12,030 nt of DNA from Victivallales bacterium (lineage in GTDB: Bacteria; Verrucomicrobiota; Lentisphaeria; Victivallales; UBA1829). Position numbers and translations under genes: made by a program. Shown in pieces: positions 1 through 7,490 of this stretch (its first letter is position 1; each line of letters starts with the position of its first letter). The notes beneath the pieces are model-generated. The model had not been told where the DNA came from and searched no databases. It worked only from the letters and a program-made list of their open reading frames with translations. Location: the NCBI GenBank assembly GCA_016285335.1, contig JAEEQO010000079.1, positions 1-12,030 of the forward strand, in the 5' to 3' direction.

Positions 1-2235
1 GTTCGTGATCGTGCTGATCTTGTCCCCGTAGTCCGGCAGGCTGATCGCCCCGCCGTTCAGGTCCAGCGTGGCGCCGGTGTCGATCACCATGGCCTGGCCG
101 CCCGACTGTTCGATCGTCGCGCCGTTCAGCGTATTGTTGCCCTCGAAATGCAGAGTCGCGCCGCGGTCGTTGTCGCTCATGCCGATGTGGGTGTCTTCGC
201 CCAGGATGGCATCGCGGAACGTGATGCGGGTATCGGAGATCCCCGCCAGGTCGGTGAACACGGCGTCCACGGTGCATTCGCCGGAAATGATGAACTCGGC
301 GTCGTCCTTCAGGTTCACGGTGTACTTGTTCCCCTCGCCGTCGTGGACTTTGAACGTGGAATTGCGGAGGACGACCGTGCCGGACCCGAGCCAGTTGTTT
401 TCCGTGGAAAGGACGCCGTTTTCGTACCCGACCAGGATATAAACGTCGGAATCCTCGATGATGAGCGTGCCGCCGGTCACGGAGAAATGCCGATTGCTGT
501 AGACGTTGCAGTTCACGATGCGGATCGTGGCGGCGCCCAGCGCCTTCAGCCTGTAGTCGATCGTAAGCCGGGCATTGTCGTTGCCTTTCTCGCCGATATT
601 GACGAAGTTCACCGTGCTGAACTTGCCGGAGCCGGAGCCGATTTCCCAGTCGCCGACCGTCATGCTGTACAGGTTCGCAAACGTCATGAGGGACGCAGCG
701 GTGTTAGACGCGAGCCTGTTGATGCTGATGTCGACTTTGTCGTAGACCCATTTGCTCCCGTCCCAATACTTGTCCGGCTCCACGATGATATCGCGCTCTT
801 GCGCGCCGAGAGATGCGATGGTGTCATATTGGCGAACTGCCGAGGGGTCGAGGGCATCGCCTTTGAGGCGGATGACGACGCCCTGTTCGTCCTTGCCAAT
901 GGCATGGTCCGTCACCACGTAAGTGCTGGCAAGTGCGTCTGCAAGGGTGTCGTACTTCAGAACAGAGCCGTCTATCGTCACGTCGGTCGAGCCCTGGCCC
1001 GTCAGGTTGTTGGAATGGACTTTATTGTCCGAGACGCCGACATAGACCGCACTGGTGGTGTACATGTCCAGCCCGGAACTTTTCAGGTCGAAGGCATCGC
1101 AAACCAGGAACAGGCTCTCGTATTCGTTGGTGACATAGTATCCGTAGACCGTGTATCCGTCATGGGATGGCTCGGCGTCCCCTTCGATCCAGTAGAGGGT
1201 CGTAGAGCCCTCTTTCGTCGCCTTGAAGACTTTTTTGTATCCGCCGCCTTCTTTGTTGAGCACGCGGGGCTCCGTGCAGCCCGGATAATTGAACTTGACC
1301 GTCACGTCGTCGCCGATGGAGGCGGCAACGGGCCTTTCGATCCACTTCGTCTTCTGCGTGGAGTTTCCGGCCTGGACCACGACCGTTCCGGACTCGATGG
1401 AGGATGCGACGAAACAGGAAGAAGTGTCGACCAGGATGAGGCCGGACTCTACGGTGGCGTCGTCAAGCTTGATGTTCTGCAAGAGGTCGGCGTTGAAACG
1501 GGCGTTTTCAATGAACTTCAGCGTGCCGGAGTTGCTCAGGATGTCCTCCATGGAGAAGAGGCCGTACTGGAACGTCAGGGTCGCTCCGTCCTGGATCTCC
1601 AGGGCATCGAGCTTGACGGCCTTTTTGACGTAGTACGATTCTTTTTTCTCATCAGAGTTATAACCGCTGCCGGTGCGGAAGGTCAGGTCCTTGTCGACAA
1701 TGATCTTCCCCTGGGCGTCGAACATATAGTCCACCATGCCGGGTTTGTCGGGATAGGTCTCGTTGTAGAAAACGATTGTGTCGCCGGCATTGGCGAAGTT
1801 GACGGCGGCCTGCAGATCGCTTGCGACGTAACTTCCGTTCTTCTCGCCCAGATAGAGAGTCGTGTCGTCGATCGTCAGCTGAAGGACGTTTCCATAAACC
1901 CCGTCGACATACTCGCTTTGCGCTGCTTTCGTTGCGTTCGCGTTATCCGCGGTCCAGCAGTACCAGTCACCGTCCGCCTTGCTTTCCCCCGCGAAGACGC
2001 CTTCGCCGAGCTGCAGGATGTTTTGATAGCCATCACGCGAAAAGTTGGCGGGCGTCGCGGCCTGCACGTCAGATTCCAAATCAGCAACCGTCGAGTAAAA
2101 GAATCTGCCGGACGCCCGGGTGATGTCGCCGTTCTCGCTGATGTAGCCGATCGGAGAATAATCCACGTTTCCCCAGGTCAGGATGTTTTTGTTTTCCGTC
2201 CATTCGGCGTTCACAAAAATCGTAACATTAGCCAT
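1..2235 (-). CDS. Giant beta-solenoid repeat protein, N-terminal 745 residues (3' end outside window)
   Basis: I read this frame as open from an ATG at 2233-2235 to base 1, with no stop, so the C-terminus is cut off by the window. An AGGAG at about 10 nt upstream supports the start. The first residues (MANVTIFVNAEWTENKN) show no signal peptide or membrane helix. Residues about 137-161 (SDLQAAV..ANAGDTIVFYNETY) resemble the lead-in of right-handed parallel beta-helix proteins. After that come irregular short strands with recurring turns of the type GATLTF (217-222), SGTLKF (236-241), GGTLII, GATLHF and GATLDLNGGAISL (near 716-730), rich in Asn, Asp, Gly, Thr and Ser. No catalytic motif is visible. 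It most resembles large surface or adhesin-like solenoid proteins and autotransporter passenger domains. The decisive C-terminus (beta-barrel, PEP-CTERM or type I signal) is not in view. Function is unknown; the fold class is likely. Confidence 0.82.
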   Translation of the reverse strand, partial: MANVTIFVNAEWTENKNILTWGNVDYSPIGYISENGDITRASGRFFYSTVADLESDVQAATPANFSRDGYQNILQLGEGVFAGESKADGDWYCWTADNANATKAAQSEYVDGVYGNVLQLTIDDTTLYLGEKNGSYVASDLQAAVNFANAGDTIVFYNETYPDKPGMVDYMFDAQGKIIVDKDLTFRTGSGYNSDEKKESYYVKKAVKLDALEIQDGATLTFQYGLFSMEDILSNSGTLKFIENARFNADLLQNIKLDDATVESGLILVDTSSCFVASSIESGTVVVQAGNSTQKTKWIERPVAASIGDDVTVKFNYPGCTEPRVLNKEGGGYKKVFKATKEGSTTLYWIEGDAEPSHDGYTVYGYYVTNEYESLFLVCDAFDLKSSGLDMYTTSAVYVGVSDNKVHSNNLTGQGSTDVTIDGSVLKYDTLADALASTYVVTDHAIGKDEQGVVIRLKGDALDPSAVRQYDTIASLGAQERDIIVEPDKYWDGSKWVYDKVDISINRLASNTAASLMTFANLYSMTVGDWEIGSGSGKFSTVNFVNIGEKGNDNARLTIDYRLKALGAATIRIVNCNVYSNRHFSVTGGTLIIEDSDVYILVGYENGVLSTENNWLGSGTVVLRNSTFKVHDGEGNKYTVNLKDDAEFIISGECTVDAVFTDLAGISDTRITFRDAILGEDTHIGMSDNDRGATLHFEGNNTLNGATIEQSGGQAMVIDTGATLDLNGGAISLPDYGDKISTITN

Positions 2236-2268
2236 TACTTTCTCGCTCCTTCCCTCAAAAGGGGGTTG

Positions 2269-2289
2269 TTGTGCGCAACTAAGTGCAAC
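2269..2289 (-). promoter_or_regulatory. GTTGCA-N7-GCGCACAA element in the 5' leader of the solenoid gene
   Basis: On the minus strand, GTTGCA (2289-2284), seven bases and GCGCACAA (2276-2269) lie between the candidate -10 box and the ribosome binding site. The same two blocks with a 5-base spacer occur upstream of the secretin gene (11403-11385), and a partial third copy lies at 11516-11499. It could be an operator or a leader element. No regulator is encoded in the window, so its role is inferred from recurrence alone. Confidence 0.35.
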
Positions 2290-2305
2290 ATGCGCGGGGG
2301 TTACT

Positions 2306-2311
2306 ATTATA
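2306..2311 (-). promoter_or_regulatory. Candidate -10 box (TATAAT) for the giant solenoid gene
   Basis: The minus strand reads TATAAT here, about 70 nt upstream of the ATG at 2235, in an AT-rich stretch. No good -35 hexamer is found at 16-18 nt spacing. A perfect TTGACA at 2385-2390 (minus) is too far away to pair with it and has no -10-like hexamer of its own at the right distance. I call this a probable promoter on position and composition only. Confidence 0.4.
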
Positions 2312-2499
2312 TAATAACATCTAAATATAGCCTGTTGACGAATAAAAATCAAATAAAACAAAGCAAAAAAGATAAAAAATTATTTGTCAAATTAATAACA
2401 AAATAAGAAAAGAAGCTAAAAGAATATTTATTTGTTAGTATATTGCAAAAAAAAACGGGGAATCAAGTCAGAACAGATTGAAAATTCGCAAAGAAACCA
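2312..2499. other. AT-rich intergenic region between the ABC exporter and the solenoid gene
   Basis: This stretch is strikingly AT-rich compared with the GC-rich genes on either side. It contains a run of nine A on the + strand (2447-2455, a T-run on the coding strand) and many short A/T tracts. I see no open frame with a ribosome binding site, no tRNA, and no convincing hairpin before the T-run, so termination after the ABC exporter is unproven. It most likely holds upstream promoter sequence for the solenoid gene, possibly curved DNA. Confidence 0.5.
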
Positions 2500-4194
2500 T
2501 CATTTTTCCGCGGCGTCTCCGAGGCGGAGAACGGGGAAGGGATCCGTCAGCGGATGCGGCGTATGGCGGATCATCAGGACCGTCCGCAAAGCGAACACGC
2601 GGAGCACGGCCTCCAGGAAACGCGTCTCGTTTTCGGGGTCGAGATGCGCCGTGGCTTCATCGAGCAGCAGCAGGGAACAGCCCCGGAGCAGTTCGCGTGC
2701 AAGCGCGAAGCGGAGGCGTTCGCCCGCGGAGAAATTGCGGACGGATTCGGTGAGCACGGTGTCGAGGCCGCGCGGGAGCGCGCGCACGACGGATTCGGCT
2801 CCGGCGTCGGCGAGCGCGGCGAAAATGGCATCGTCGTCCGGGGTGTCGTCACAGCCGAGCGTGAGGTTGGCGCGGAGCGTGGACGGGATGAACTCGGGGA
2901 ACGGCCCGAGGTAGCCGATCTTGCGCCGGAGCGCGCGAACGTTGTAGTCGCCGACGGGACGTCCGTCGATCAGGATCCCGCCCGCGAGAGGCTTGTAGAA
3001 GCCGAGGAGCAGCGCGAAGAGCGTGCTTTTGCCGGAGCCGGAGGGACCGGAGACAAGGAGCTTCGTGCCAGGTTCAAGTCTGAGGTCGAGCGAGTTCAGG
3101 ACGGGGCGTCCGGGATGATAGGCGAAGGAGAGGCCGCGGAGCTCGATCTCTCCTCTCAGGGTGAAGTCCGCGATGCCGGAATCGAGGTTCGGCTCGCAGG
3201 TGGCGTTCTCCAGCTCGATGAGGCGTGCGGCGGCGGCGAGTCCGGACTGCGCCAGCGGGAACGCGCCGCAGAGCTGGCTGAGCGGGTTGAAGACGTTCAT
3301 GAGGTAGCAGTTCAGCGCCCAGAGCGAGCCGAGCGTCCATTCGCCCTTCAGGACGAAATGGATGCCGGCGGCAAGAAGGATGCCCTGGCTGAACAGCGGA
3401 ATGAGCCCGGCGAGGAAGCGGAAGGTGTTTGCGAGCCGCACGGCGCGGAGCCGGAACAGCGTCTCGCGCGCAAGTCCGGTGCGGATGGCGCCGCCGACGC
3501 GCTCCTCCGCGGCATTCGTCTTCACCAGCTCGATGCTGCCAAGCGAGGAGGCGAACATGCGCTGGTTGCGGGCATTGAGCTCGCTGATCTGGCGGGAGAC
3601 GGTGTAATGGTCCCTGCGGAAACGGTAGAGAAGAACGGCGTAGCAGGGAAAGACGAGCAGGACGGCGAGCCCGGTGCGCGGACTGAGGATGAACAGGAAA
3701 ACGAGGCCGCCCGCGACTTTCAGGAGATTGGCAAGGACCAGAAAAAGCGTGTTGGAGAAGAAGACCTGAAGCTGGGAAACGTCGGTCCCGAGGCGTCCGG
3801 AGAGATAACCGCCGCCGAGCCGGTCGAGCAGCCCGGGCGGCAGGCCGAACAGGCGCCCCGAAATGCGCGATTTCAGCGCGAACATGACCTTGTGAACGGT
3901 CGAGTTCGCGACGCGCTGCCGGAGGAGCGCTTCGAAACGGACCAGAAGCATCAGCGCCCCGGTCGCGACGAAGAGCTGCCAAATGCCGCCGGACTCGCGT
4001 GCGGTCAGGTCGTTGATGAGGCGTTTCTGCAGGATCGGCAGGACATACCCGGCGACGGTCGCAAGCAGGACGCCGGCGAACATCCCGGCATAGATCCAGC
4101 GCCACGGACGCGTCACGCGCAGGAAAAACCGGACGAACTTCCCGAAGCGGGAAGCCGGAGCTTTCTGCGGGATCGCTGGACCGGAGGGTTTCAA
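2500..4194 (-). CDS. ABC exporter, fused transmembrane and ATPase domains, with non-canonical NBD motifs
   Basis: This is a 564-residue half-transporter with membrane helices at roughly 34-56, 72-88, 148-192 and 258-282, followed by a nucleotide-binding domain. Walker A is GPSGSGKST (383-391), the signature is FSAGE (488-492) in place of LSGGQ, Walker B is LLLLDE (508-513), the D-loop is AHLD and the switch His is probably H544 (IRHT). The Q-loop position reads YLGPFPEF, so the usual Gln is a Pro (P431). Size and order fit type I/lipid/peptide exporters that work as dimers in the inner membrane; there is no C39 peptidase domain. The start is TTG at 4192-4194 with no clear ribosome binding site, 24 nt after the dapA stop and in the same frame, so translation may be coupled to dapA. 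V27 (GTG) or M38 are alternative starts. Substrate unknown. Confidence 0.88.
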   Translation of the reverse strand: MKPSGPAIPQKAPASRFGKFVRFFLRVTRPWRWIYAGMFAGVLLATVAGYVLPILQKRLINDLTARESGGIWQLFVATGALMLLVRFEALLRQRVANSTVHKVMFALKSRISGRLFGLPPGLLDRLGGGYLSGRLGTDVSQLQVFFSNTLFLVLANLLKVAGGLVFLFILSPRTGLAVLLVFPCYAVLLYRFRRDHYTVSRQISELNARNQRMFASSLGSIELVKTNAAEERVGGAIRTGLARETLFRLRAVRLANTFRFLAGLIPLFSQGILLAAGIHFVLKGEWTLGSLWALNCYLMNVFNPLSQLCGAFPLAQSGLAAAARLIELENATCEPNLDSGIADFTLRGEIELRGLSFAYHPGRPVLNSLDLRLEPGTKLLVSGPSGSGKSTLFALLLGFYKPLAGGILIDGRPVGDYNVRALRRKIGYLGPFPEFIPSTLRANLTLGCDDTPDDDAIFAALADAGAESVVRALPRGLDTVLTESVRNFSAGERLRFALARELLRGCSLLLLDEATAHLDPENETRFLEAVLRVFALRTVLMIRHTPHPLTDPFPVLRLGDAAEK

Positions 4195-4218
4195 GGGCGC
4201 CAGTTGAGTGAAGTTTCC

Positions 4219-5088
4219 TCAGTCGACCGGGACGTTGGCGAGGATCTGCCGCAGGGTCTCGCGGTTCTTGTCGGCGAGCGGGCAGAGCGGCAGACGGTAT
4301 TCCTCCTCCAGCAGGCCGCGCATCGCCATGGCGGCCTTGACGGGGATCGGGTTGGTCTCGATGAACATGCCCTTGAAGAAACGGTAGAGCTTGCGGTGCA
4401 TCGCGCGCGCCTGCTCGTACGCACCGGCGTTGCAGAGGTCCACGAGCTGCTTCATCTCCTTCGGGATCACGTTCGACGCCACGCTGACCACGCCGACCGC
4501 GCCGACGGACATCATGGGCACGGTGAGGGCGTCGTCGCCGCTCAGGACCGGGATGTCGCAGAGGTCGAGGATCTCGGACACGCGGTCCACGGAGCCGCTG
4601 GCCTCCTTCACGCCCGCCACGTTGCAGTTTTTCGCGAGGCGGGCGATGGTCTCGGCGGAGACTGCCACGCCGGAGCGGCCTGGAACGTTGTAGATCACGA
4701 TCGGGATGTCGCAGGAATCCGCGATGGTGGCGAAGTGGCGGTAAAGGCCTTCCTGCGTGGGCTTGTTGTAGTACGGGGCGACCTGAAGCGAGAAGTCCGC
4801 GCCGTCGCTCTTCGCATGGCGGGTCAGATGCAGCGCCTCGGCGGTGGAGTTCGCGCCGCTTCCGGCAAGCACCTTGCAGCGGCCGTTCACCAGCTGCACC
4901 ACGGTCGCGATCACGCGTTCGTGCTCCTCGAAGCTCAGCGTGGGCGACTCGCCCGTGGTGCCGACCGGGGAGATGCCGTCGACCCCGGCGGCGACCTGCA
5001 TTTCGACCAGCCGGGTCAGGTTATCGTAATCGACCGCCCCGTTGCGAAACGGGGTCACAAGCGCGGTGTAAAGACCTTGGATTTTCAT
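4219..5088 (-). CDS. dapA: 4-hydroxy-tetrahydrodipicolinate synthase
   Basis: DapA condenses pyruvate with aspartate-semialdehyde, the first committed step to diaminopimelate and lysine, in the cytoplasm. The 289-residue protein follows E. coli numbering closely: GTTGES with T44/T45, Y107, Y133 in YNVPGR with R138, and the Schiff-base lysine K161 in GVKEASG. Residues of the lysine feedback site are largely kept (S48, H56, N80, E84, Y106), but E. coli H53 is F53 here, so inhibition by lysine is likely but may be weaker. The ATG at 5086-5088 overlaps the dapF stop by 4 nt (ATGA) and has AAGGAG/AAGGAT upstream. The same frame stays open upstream of this ATG, but only as dapF sequence in a different phase. 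It is the second gene of a dapF-dapA pair. Confidence 0.97.
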   Translation of the reverse strand: MKIQGLYTALVTPFRNGAVDYDNLTRLVEMQVAAGVDGISPVGTTGESPTLSFEEHERVIATVVQLVNGRCKVLAGSGANSTAEALHLTRHAKSDGADFSLQVAPYYNKPTQEGLYRHFATIADSCDIPIVIYNVPGRSGVAVSAETIARLAKNCNVAGVKEASGSVDRVSEILDLCDIPVLSGDDALTVPMMSVGAVGVVSVASNVIPKEMKQLVDLCNAGAYEQARAMHRKLYRFFKGMFIETNPIPVKAAMAMRGLLEEEYRLPLCPLADKNRETLRQILANVPVD

Positions 5089-5993
5089 GGTGTAGGATCC
5101 TTCTCCTTGGGAATATGGCTGTCGGCAGCCGTGACGGCCGCCAGTTCGAATCTGTCGGCGGGGGCGGTCCCCCGGTATACCTCGACGGCGGGTCCGGTCA
5201 GGAAGCAAATGCCTCCACTGCGGCAGTGCTGTGCTTCAGCGCAGGAATCGCAGTCGGGGAGATGCGTCCGGACGAGCTCGCCGGAACGCGTGCGGAACGT
5301 GAGGTCGGCGGGGGCGTGGAAGAACTTCGCGAGCACGCGGGCGGACGATGCGATCCCGGTGCCGCAGGCCAGCGTTTCGTCCTCCACGCCGCGCTCGTAG
5401 GTGCGGATCAGCACGGGCTCGCCGAAATCGTGCCCGAACTCGAGGAAATCGACGTTGACGCCCGCCGGCGCGAAGGCTTCGTGATACCGGAGCAGACGCC
5501 CCGGACGCAGAATGTCCGCATGCTCCAGGCCGTCCATGCGGACGACCGCGTGCGGCACGCCGACCGCGCCTTTGAAGACCGTGAATCCGGCGACGTTCTC
5601 GTGTTTTTCGAACTGCTCCGTGACCGGGAGTTCGATGCGGACCATGCCGCGTCCGATGACCTCGGCGGCCAGCTCGCCGCCGCCCGTCGCGAACGTGATG
5701 GAGGTGTCGCGCGTCAGGCCGTGTTCGTACGCGAACAGCGCGGCGCAGCGCAGGCCGTTGCCGCAGAGTTCCGCCTTGGAGCCGTCGCAGTTGAAGAACT
5801 CCATGACGACCTGTCCGCAGCCCGGAATGCGCGATTTCGAAAGCAGGATCAGCCCGTCCGCGCCGATGCCGCGTCTGCGGTCGCACAGCTTGCGGATGCT
5901 GTCCGCCGTGAAGGCATAGGCGGACTCGGAGCAGTCGACGACCACAAAATCGTTGCCTGCCCCGCTCATTTTCGAAAATTTCAGGAGATTCAA
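5085..5993 (-). CDS. dapF: Diaminopimelate epimerase with a four-cysteine insertion near the C-terminus
   Basis: DapF interconverts LL- and meso-diaminopimelate, giving the cross-linking residue of peptidoglycan and the lysine precursor. The 302-residue protein opens with the family hallmark KFSKMSGAGNDFVVVD. The two catalytic cysteines are C77 (ELCGNGLRC) and C210 (LACGTGIASSARV), in the two mirror-related halves; the GVPHAV and RTYERGVEDETLACG motifs are intact. The start is TTG (5991-5993), supported by GGAGG 5 nt upstream and by the N-terminal alignment. Unusually, residues 248-263 carry C-x2-C-x5-C-x5-C just before the conserved LTGPA strand, where relatives usually have a short turn. 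A short charged tail also makes it longer than E. coli DapF (274 residues). It heads the dapF-dapA-exporter transcript. Confidence 0.95.
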   Translation of the reverse strand: MNLLKFSKMSGAGNDFVVVDCSESAYAFTADSIRKLCDRRRGIGADGLILLSKSRIPGCGQVVMEFFNCDGSKAELCGNGLRCAALFAYEHGLTRDTSITFATGGGELAAEVIGRGMVRIELPVTEQFEKHENVAGFTVFKGAVGVPHAVVRMDGLEHADILRPGRLLRYHEAFAPAGVNVDFLEFGHDFGEPVLIRTYERGVEDETLACGTGIASSARVLAKFFHAPADLTFRTRSGELVRTHLPDCDSCAEAQHCRSGGICFLTGPAVEVYRGTAPADRFELAAVTAADSHIPKEKDPTP

Positions 5994-5998
5994 CTCGT

Positions 5999-6003
5999 CC
6001 TCC
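5999..6003 (-). promoter_or_regulatory. Ribosome binding site GGAGG fixing the TTG start of dapF
   Basis: The minus strand reads GGAGG, then ACGAG, then TTG. This spacing, together with family-typical protein sequence starting immediately after, favours TTG at 5993 over the internal ATG at residue 9. Confidence 0.7.
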
Positions 6004-6135
6004 GAGGTTTTCCGTTCCGCGGGCGGGACCGCCTGACCGGACCGCGCGGGAAATCGTGTTCCCTGCGTCGGCGGCGGTTCGCAAAATCACACTTTAAAGA
6101 TACTCCAAATCGCTGATTTTACCAGTGTTTTTCCC
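6004..6135 (-). promoter_or_regulatory. Upstream region of dapF, weak promoter candidate
   Basis: A TATCTT on the minus strand at 6102-6097, in a short AT-rich patch about 105 nt from the dapF start, is the best -10 candidate. No good -35 is seen. The segment between it and the start is GC-rich with repeated CGGTCC and could fold. I see no lysine-riboswitch signature; the leader is too short for one. Confidence 0.22.
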
Positions 6136-6190
6136 GAAAAACTCCGCATTTTTTCCGGCTGCACCGCGCTTTTCGCGGCTTTTTATGCGG
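6136..6190 (-). terminator. Probable intrinsic terminator after the secretin/efflux operon
   Basis: On the minus strand an outer stem CCGCAT (6190-6185) pairs with ATGCGG (6149-6144). It encloses an inner hairpin CCGCG-AAAAG-CGCGG (6178-6164) and is followed two bases later by TTTTT (6141-6137). It lies 14 nt after the permease stop. The inner hairpin alone is followed by a T-run on the + strand, so the element could act in both directions. Confidence 0.5.
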
Positions 6191-6203
6191 CATTCCGGCC
6201 GGA

Positions 6204-7490
6204 TCACTCGGAACGCAGCACGTCGATCGGGTTCTGCTGCGCCGCACGCCATGCCGGATAGGTGCCGAAGACCACGCCGACGAACGACGAGATCAGCAGG
6301 GAGCCGATGATGTTCGTCATGGAGGAGACGGTGGGCATTTCCGCGTACTTCGTGACGATGGCGGAAAGGCCGAGTCCGAGTCCGATGCCCATGCAGCCGC
6401 CGAGCGTGGTCAGGATGACCGTCTCGATCAGGAACTGGAACAGGATGTCGAGCTTCTGCGCGCCGAGGGCGCGGCGGGTGCCGATCTCCTTCTTGCGCTC
6501 GGACACGCTCGCGAGCATGATGTTCATGATGCCGATGCCGCCGACGAGCAGGGAGATGCTGGCGATGGCGCCCATGACGATGGTGAAGATCTTCTGGGTG
6601 CGTTCGCGCTGTTTGAGCAGGTCGAGCGGGACGATCATGTCCCAGTCCTTGCTCTTCGCGTGTGCCTTCTCCAGGTAGTTCTGGAGGCGTTTGGACGTGT
6701 TGTCGATGTATTCGAGGTTGGCGACGTTCACCAGCATCACGTCGTAGTCCACCAGGATCGCCTTGTTGCGGTTTCTCCCCTGGCTTTCGCTCGCGTAGTT
6801 GCCGTAGATCGCCATGTCGGTGTTGGACGGGATCAGGATCAGGTCGTTCGGGCTGCCGACTTCCGGCAGGCTGGTGCCGTTGTCGTTGGAGATCACGCCG
6901 ACGATGCGGTAGGAGGCGTACGGGGTGCGGATGTTCGACCCGACCACGTCCGTCGCGCCCAGCGGGAAAAGCCGGTGCTTCACGTTCTGCCCGATCACGC
7001 AGATGGTCGAGGGGGACCGGAAGTCGATCTCATTGAACCAGCGCCCGGAGGTAAGATGGCAGGAGGTGTCCTTCATGAATCCGAGGGTGACGCCGCAGAG
7101 TTTCAGGTCCAGGCGCGTCTCGCCTTTCGTGATCGGCTGGCGCGTGTTGCGGATGGTCGTGATGTGGTGGACGTTCTCCATCGTCCTGATGAACTGGTAG
7201 TCGCGGACGTCGAGGCCGTAATCCTCCACGGAACTCGTCGCGGCGCCGCGCCCCGATGATGAGCCGCCGGACGAATCGAAATGCGGCTTCTTCGTGTAGA
7301 TGATGATCTTGTCGATGCCCATGGACTCGATCTGGGACAGAGCGGACCGTTCCGCCCCCTTCGAGATCGCCATCATGGAAATCACGCTCCCGACGCCGAA
7401 GATCACGCCGAGCGAGGTCAGCATGGAACGCGTCTTGTGCAGCCGCAGGTTCAGGAACGACAGCGACACGATGTCGGTGAAACGCATCAT
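6204..7490 (-). CDS. MacB/FtsX-type ABC permease of the secretin-linked efflux operon
   Basis: This 428-residue inner-membrane permease has the MacB-family layout: one N-terminal helix (about 24-45), a large periplasmic domain (about 46-300), then three helices (about 301-325, 349-377, 396-412). The region after helix 2 has the family motif SVSERKKEIGTRRALGA (329-345), and the C-terminus ends YPAWRAAQQNPIDVLRSE, like other FtsX-domain proteins. These permeases transmit ATP-driven movement to the periplasm rather than forming a conventional channel. A Ser/Gly-rich loop lies at about 73-86. The ATG at 7488-7490 overlaps the ATPase stop by 4 nt (ATGA), with GAGGAGG about 10 nt upstream; the second Met is an equally possible start. 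It is the last gene of the operon. The partner ATPase is separate, unlike E. coli MacB, where both are fused. Confidence 0.93.
   Translation of the reverse strand: MMRFTDIVSLSFLNLRLHKTRSMLTSLGVIFGVGSVISMMAISKGAERSALSQIESMGIDKIIIYTKKPHFDSSGGSSSGRGAATSSVEDYGLDVRDYQFIRTMENVHHITTIRNTRQPITKGETRLDLKLCGVTLGFMKDTSCHLTSGRWFNEIDFRSPSTICVIGQNVKHRLFPLGATDVVGSNIRTPYASYRIVGVISNDNGTSLPEVGSPNDLILIPSNTDMAIYGNYASESQGRNRNKAILVDYDVMLVNVANLEYIDNTSKRLQNYLEKAHAKSKDWDMIVPLDLLKQRERTQKIFTIVMGAIASISLLVGGIGIMNIMLASVSERKKEIGTRRALGAQKLDILFQFLIETVILTTLGGCMGIGLGLGLSAIVTKYAEMPTVSSMTNIIGSLLISSFVGVVFGTYPAWRAAQQNPIDVLRSE

Noticed and set aside
148..2406. Long open frame on the + strand opposite the giant solenoid gene
   Set aside because: The translation is low-complexity Asp/Val/Arg-rich with no recognisable fold, and the minus-strand reading has a ribosome binding site and coherent beta-helix sequence.
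2447..2499. Terminator after the ABC exporter
   Set aside because: There is a nine-base T-run on the coding strand, but I find no stem in front of it.
5089..5208. N-terminal extension of DapA to a start at 5208
   Set aside because: The extra 40 residues are dapF sequence in another phase. The ATG at 5088 has a ribosome binding site, matches E. coli DapA numbering and forms an ATGA overlap with dapF.
2554..5400. 948-codon open frame on the + strand across the ABC exporter, dapA and dapF
   Set aside because: It is an antisense shadow of three well-identified genes. Long stop-free antisense frames are expected in GC-rich coding DNA.
5994..6135. Lysine riboswitch upstream of dapF
   Set aside because: The leader is short and lacks the conserved L-box core; only generic GC-rich pairing is visible.
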